64,000 nucleotides of DNA from Pseudolysobacter sp964466115 (GTDB taxonomy: Bacteria; Pseudomonadota; Gammaproteobacteria; Xanthomonadales; Rhodanobacteraceae). Below the pieces are notes generated by a model that searched no databases, had not been told where the DNA came from, and saw only the letters and a program-made list of their open reading frames with translations. This document shows, piece after piece, positions 60,900-64,000 of this stretch; position 1 is the first letter of the stretch, and each line of letters opens with the position of its first letter. The position numbers and the translations under genes are program-made. The stretch spans positions 1-64,000 of the forward strand of contig CAYXMH010000017.1 of the NCBI GenBank assembly GCA_964466115.1. The letters are read 5' to 3'.

Positions 60900-62396
60900 T
60901 TAAGTTTTAGCGAGCTTCTTCCGCGGGCCGTGCAGCAACGCATCTTTCAGTCCGTTGACCATCAAATCGATTTCAGCACTGGTGATGAGGAAATGCGGTG
61001 TGAAGCGCAGCGAATTGACGCCGCCGTGAATGACCGCGATGCCGTGCTCGCGCAAGTATTCCTCGATGCTGTCGGCGCCATAGCATTTGAATTGCGCGGG
61101 GAGCTCGCACGAAAACAGCAAACCGGTGCCTTGGACTTTGCTAATAAGGCCGTTCAGTTCCTGCTTTAGCGCGTTCAATTTTTCTAAGAATTCGTTGCCG
61201 CGGTCCACAATATTGGCGCGAATCGCCGGTGTTAACATATCAAGCACCGCGCACGCCACATCCATCGCGCGTGGGTTACTGGTCATGGTATTGCCGTAAA
61301 TGCCTTTGCGGTACAAGTTCGCAGTGTTTTGGGTTACCGCCAACACCGACAAGGGATATTGACCGGCGTTGAGCGCCTTGGAATACGTCTCCATATCCGG
61401 CGGATCGAGTTTTTCAAAGCCCGGGTAATCAACGATGGACAGCACGCCGTGCGCACGCAAACCGGCTTGGATCGAATCGATCAGAAATAGGCTGCCGTGA
61501 GCGCGCGTCAATTCGCGTGCGGCGGCATAAAACTCCGGTGGCACGGCGCGACCGGGATCGCCCTCACCCATGACCGGCTCTAAAAACATCGCTTCGATAA
61601 ACCAGCCTTGTTGATCTGCGTTGGCGAAGGCGGCACGCATTTGATCGATGCTGTAGGGCTCAATCGTGATTAAGCTGTCTTCGTCGCGGAAGCTGGCCAA
61701 GTGCGTGGCGTAGGGCTTACGACTGGAGTCGGAATAAATCGATGGGCGTTCGGTGCGGCCATGAAAGCTGCCTTTCATAGCCATGCGTTTGATCGTTTTT
61801 CCGGCGTGCCGGCCGTCCGGGTCGGTCAGGAGTTTGACGTTGACGTCGATCAGGCGGCACGCCAGCGTTACCGCTTCTGATCCGGAATTAAGGCAAAGAA
61901 ATTTGCTGTAAGGACAACCGCCGCGACGGTGCCCGATTTCGCGTTTCAAAGCGCGGCTTAGGCGCAGGTGCGTAAGGCTCGGCGTCATGATGTTGGCCAT
62001 CACATGCGGGCGGTTCATCGCTTCCAATACCGGCTTGGGTGCGTGTCCAAATCCGATCATGCCGTAGCCGCCGGAATCGTGCACGACGGCGCCCTTTAGC
62101 GTGATCAGCCACGGTCCGCGTGCGGCCAGGCTCACGAATGGATTAACGGCGTCTTCGCTGTAGAAATTGACGTAGTCGGCATGCACGCGTTGCAATTGTT
62201 CGGCCTCGTCCAAGGCCAGAATCTCGGCGAATTCCTGGCGTATCTCCTGGTGTGCCACGTAGGCCGCCTCGATTGCCGCGACCAAGTCCGGATAAAGGCC
62301 AGCCAAGCGTCGAATGCTGGCGTCGTCCAGGCCGTGGGTGCGCGCCGCGCCTCCGTACTGGCGAAGTTCGTTGAGTTTGTCGATCAAATGCTGCAT
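60900..62396 (-). CDS. class III PLP-dependent aminotransferase
   Basis: The 498-residue protein is a fold-type I class III aminotransferase. The PLP lysine lies in TYSKALNAGQYPLSVLAV, with upstream LIDSIQAGLRAHG providing the PLP-binding Asp. There is an extra N-terminal helical part of about 75 residues before the core (starting near YSEDAVNPFVSLA), longer than ornithine or GABA aminotransferases. The substrate cannot be named; lysine- or diamine-type substrates are possible. It has a good GGAG ribosome binding site. Confidence 0.85.
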   Translation of the reverse strand: MQHLIDKLNELRQYGGAARTHGLDDASIRRLAGLYPDLVAAIEAAYVAHQEIRQEFAEILALDEAEQLQRVHADYVNFYSEDAVNPFVSLAARGPWLITLKGAVVHDSGGYGMIGFGHAPKPVLEAMNRPHVMANIMTPSLTHLRLSRALKREIGHRRGGCPYSKFLCLNSGSEAVTLACRLIDVNVKLLTDPDGRHAGKTIKRMAMKGSFHGRTERPSIYSDSSRKPYATHLASFRDEDSLITIEPYSIDQMRAAFANADQQGWFIEAMFLEPVMGEGDPGRAVPPEFYAAARELTRAHGSLFLIDSIQAGLRAHGVLSIVDYPGFEKLDPPDMETYSKALNAGQYPLSVLAVTQNTANLYRKGIYGNTMTSNPRAMDVACAVLDMLTPAIRANIVDRGNEFLEKLNALKQELNGLISKVQGTGLLFSCELPAQFKCYGADSIEEYLREHGIAVIHGGVNSLRFTPHFLITSAEIDLMVNGLKDALLHGPRKKLAKT

Positions 62397-62747
62397 GGCG
62401 ATGGCTCCGAAACGCTAGGCCGTGTCCAAGGGTTGTCTTAAGCTTCGCGGTTAGCTTATTGATTAAGCTATAAAAAGACTAGATTGAAGGCTAGAATAGC
62501 ACGCCTAAGTGGTCTGCGGCAGGAACCGCTTGCGCAGCGGATCATAGGGCCACTGGGCGAAGCGCATGGTCTTGTCTGCGTGCTTTAGCCCTTGCCAAGG
62601 CGGCTATTTATTTCCATTTTTACTTTCAAACCTTGTTAGCGTCATTCCCGCGTAGGCGGGATTAAAGCTCTGGCGCCCAGGGGTTATGGAATTCCGCCTA
62701 CGCGAGAATGACGCATCATTGCAAATTTTAAAGTCGAGTGCAGCTTA
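62397..62747. other. intergenic region between aminotransferase and queA
   Basis: These 351 bases separate divergent genes. The right half holds the imperfect repeat described next. On the minus strand 62505-62600 an uninterrupted 31-codon frame ends RFAQWPYDPLRKRFLPQTT then stop; it lacks a start site and may be a coding remnant. No further gene is seen. Confidence 0.5.
62639..62714. repeat. inverted repeat of GTCATTCCCGCGTAGGCGGG type
   Basis: 62639-62661 and 62692-62714 are reverse complements at 21 of 23 positions, separated by a 30-base loop. To my knowledge this sequence type (GTCATTCCCGCG...) is a widespread intergenic repeat in proteobacteria. It lies just before queA. Confidence 0.88.
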
Positions 62748-63785
62748 GTGAAAAAATCCGATTTTAAGTACGAATTGCCGCCCGAACTCATCGCGCAGAC
62801 GCCGTTGCCACAGCGCAGCGCCAGCCGCCTGTTGGTGGTCGATGCGGCCAAGCCTCTATTTAGCGACCGCTATTTTGTCGATGTGATCGATTATTTCCAT
62901 CCCGGTGATTTGCTGGTCTTTAACGACACGCGCGTGATGCCGGCGAGGCTGCACGGACATAAGGAAACCGGGGGGCGTGTTGAAGTCCTGATTGAGCGAA
63001 TTCTTTCCACCCATGAAGCGCGTGCGCAGATCAAAGCGAGCAAGCCGCCGCCGGCCGGCAGCGGTATTGTTTTGGATGACGGCACCTCGGTTCAGGTTCT
63101 TGGCCACGAGGGCGGGTTTTATCACTTGCGCTTCGATATTCAAGAGCCTCTGGAGCGATTGCTGGCGCGCAGCGGCCGCTTGCCGCTGCCGCCGTATATC
63201 ACGCGCGATCCGACTGCCGCCGACGCCGAGCGTTATCAAACGGTGTTTGCGCGCGAATTGGGGGCGGTCGCGGCGCCCACGGCGGGGCTGCACTTTGATA
63301 CTCAACTGCTGCAACGCATTCAGGCAATGGGCGTGGAGTTCGGCTACGTAACCCTGCATGTGGGGGCGGGAACGTTCCAGCCGCTGCGGGTAGAGCAATT
63401 ATCCGAGCATCGTATGCACAGCGAGTGGCTCAATGTCGGCGCGCAGTTGTGCGAGCAAATCGCCCGCACCAAAGCGCGCGGGGGGCGCGTGATTGCGGTC
63501 GGCACCACGGTCGTGCGCGCACTGGAATCGGCCAAGCGCGATGGCGTGGTGAAGCCGTTTGCCGATGAAACGCAAATATTTATTTTTCCCGGATACCACA
63601 TATCCAGTATTGATGCGTTGATCACCAATTTCCATTTGCCGGAATCCACGCTGCTGATGTTGGTGTGCGCTTTCGCCGGCCAAAAGGTGATGTTGGACGC
63701 GTACCGCCACGCCGTGGCGCAACGCTACCGCTTTTTTTCGTACGGCGATGCGATGTTGATTTTGCCTGCCGGGGCCAAGCCATGA
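62748..63785 (+). CDS. queA: S-adenosylmethionine:tRNA ribosyltransferase-isomerase QueA
   Basis: QueA transfers and isomerises the ribosyl part of SAM onto preQ1-modified tRNA to give epoxyqueuosine. The 345-residue protein starts VKKSDFKYELPPELIAQTPLP, with the family motifs LVFNDTRVMPARLHG, AAPTAGLHFD, and a C-terminal ITNFHLPESTLLMLV. The start is GTG 62748 with only a weak ribosome binding site. Its stop overlaps the tgt start (ATGA), so queA and tgt are coupled. Confidence 0.96.
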   Translation: MKKSDFKYELPPELIAQTPLPQRSASRLLVVDAAKPLFSDRYFVDVIDYFHPGDLLVFNDTRVMPARLHGHKETGGRVEVLIERILSTHEARAQIKASKPPPAGSGIVLDDGTSVQVLGHEGGFYHLRFDIQEPLERLLARSGRLPLPPYITRDPTAADAERYQTVFARELGAVAAPTAGLHFDTQLLQRIQAMGVEFGYVTLHVGAGTFQPLRVEQLSEHRMHSEWLNVGAQLCEQIARTKARGGRVIAVGTTVVRALESAKRDGVVKPFADETQIFIFPGYHISSIDALITNFHLPESTLLMLVCAFAGQKVMLDAYRHAVAQRYRFFSYGDAMLILPAGAKP

Positions 63786-64000
63786 GCCAAATGCAGTTCA
63801 GTGTGTCGGCTACCGATGGTGCGGCGCGGCGCGGTCGCATCGAGTTTCCGCGCGGCAGCATTGAAACGCCGGCGTTTATGCCAGTGGGCACTTATGGTTC
63901 GGTTAAGGCGATGACGCCAGCGGATTTAACCGCGGTGGGTGCGCAAATCATTCTCGGCAACACGTTTCATTTGTACTTGCGGCCTGGGTTGGATGTGATC
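63782..64000 (+). CDS. tgt: tRNA-guanine transglycosylase Tgt (5' part, runs off the right edge)
   Basis: Tgt exchanges guanine 34 for preQ1 in tRNAs with GUN anticodons. The frame is open from ATG 63782 to the window end (73 residues). The N-terminal sequence MSQMQFSVSATDG, TPAFMPVGTYGSVKAMTP and ILGNTFHLYLRPG are classic Tgt motifs. The ATG overlaps the queA stop by four bases. The catalytic Asp and zinc site lie outside the window. Confidence 0.95.
   Translation, partial: MSQMQFSVSATDGAARRGRIEFPRGSIETPAFMPVGTYGSVKAMTPADLTAVGAQIILGNTFHLYLRPGLDVI

Overview
This window is chromosomal DNA from a gammaproteobacterium. The clearest evidence is the block prmB-aroC-asd-fimV-truA-trpF-trpB-trpA-accD-folC-dedD-cvpA-purF, a gene order known from gammaproteobacteria. 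Having trpBA between trpF and accD most resembles Xanthomonadales (Lysobacterales) relatives; the order-level placement is inference. LpxH, FimV, OxyR with two redox cysteines at E. coli positions, and RlmM agree with a Gram-negative gammaproteobacterium. No plasmid, phage, transposase, rRNA or CRISPR array is seen.

Layout. 1-880: 5' part of a secreted RHS/YD-repeat-like protein on the minus strand. 1321-16085: housekeeping block for translation-factor methylation, shikimate/aspartate/tryptophan synthesis, type IV pilus/polarity (FimV), pseudouridylation, fatty acid and folate synthesis, cell-envelope SPOR protein and purines. 16089-22337: a ferritin-like DUF455 protein, two unrecognised membrane proteins, and glycosyltransferases (GT4, GT2 with DUF2304) with a hicBA toxin-antitoxin pair lodged among them. 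22338-25479: three exported proteins of little-known function. 25510-30290: minus-strand genes lpxH, exported cyclophilin, ppx, a 77-residue protein, a small HExxH protein and a GNAT acetyltransferase. 30516-33577: DesK/NarL-type two-component pair and a membrane-anchored SRPBCC/GyrI-like protein. 33744-38638: four-gene Gld-like ABC transporter operon. 38664-46744: TVP38 protein, glutathione peroxidase, rlmM-deaminase-glnS, DinB, GST and DMT transporter. 46757-49335: a truncated M23 peptidase relic, then divergent oxyR and ahpC-ahpD peroxide defence. 49566-55252: a Pycsar-effector-like (DUF5706) membrane protein, a 1397-residue membrane protein of unknown function, and prmC. 55387-64000: dxs, tRNA-Ala(GGC) and tRNA-Glu(UUC), a GT-C-like membrane protein divergent from a methyltransferase, a class III aminotransferase, queA and the start of tgt.

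How the parts work together. The trp genes are translationally coupled (ATGA or longer overlaps) to truA. OxyR probably senses peroxide and drives AhpC from a class-I-type promoter; AhpC is the three-cysteine type that uses AhpD as reductant. queA and tgt overlap and serve queuosine tRNA modification. PrmB and PrmC are both encoded here and methylate ribosomal protein uL3 and release factors.

The most unusual DNA-level feature is a set of intergenic palindromes of at least five sequence types, mostly at gene ends. No complete new defence or biosynthetic system is proven. The best candidates for new biology are the DUF5706 protein next to the giant membrane protein, the hicBA insertion in the sugar cluster, and the exported-protein trio at 22763-25479 with a CTAGAC repeat operator.
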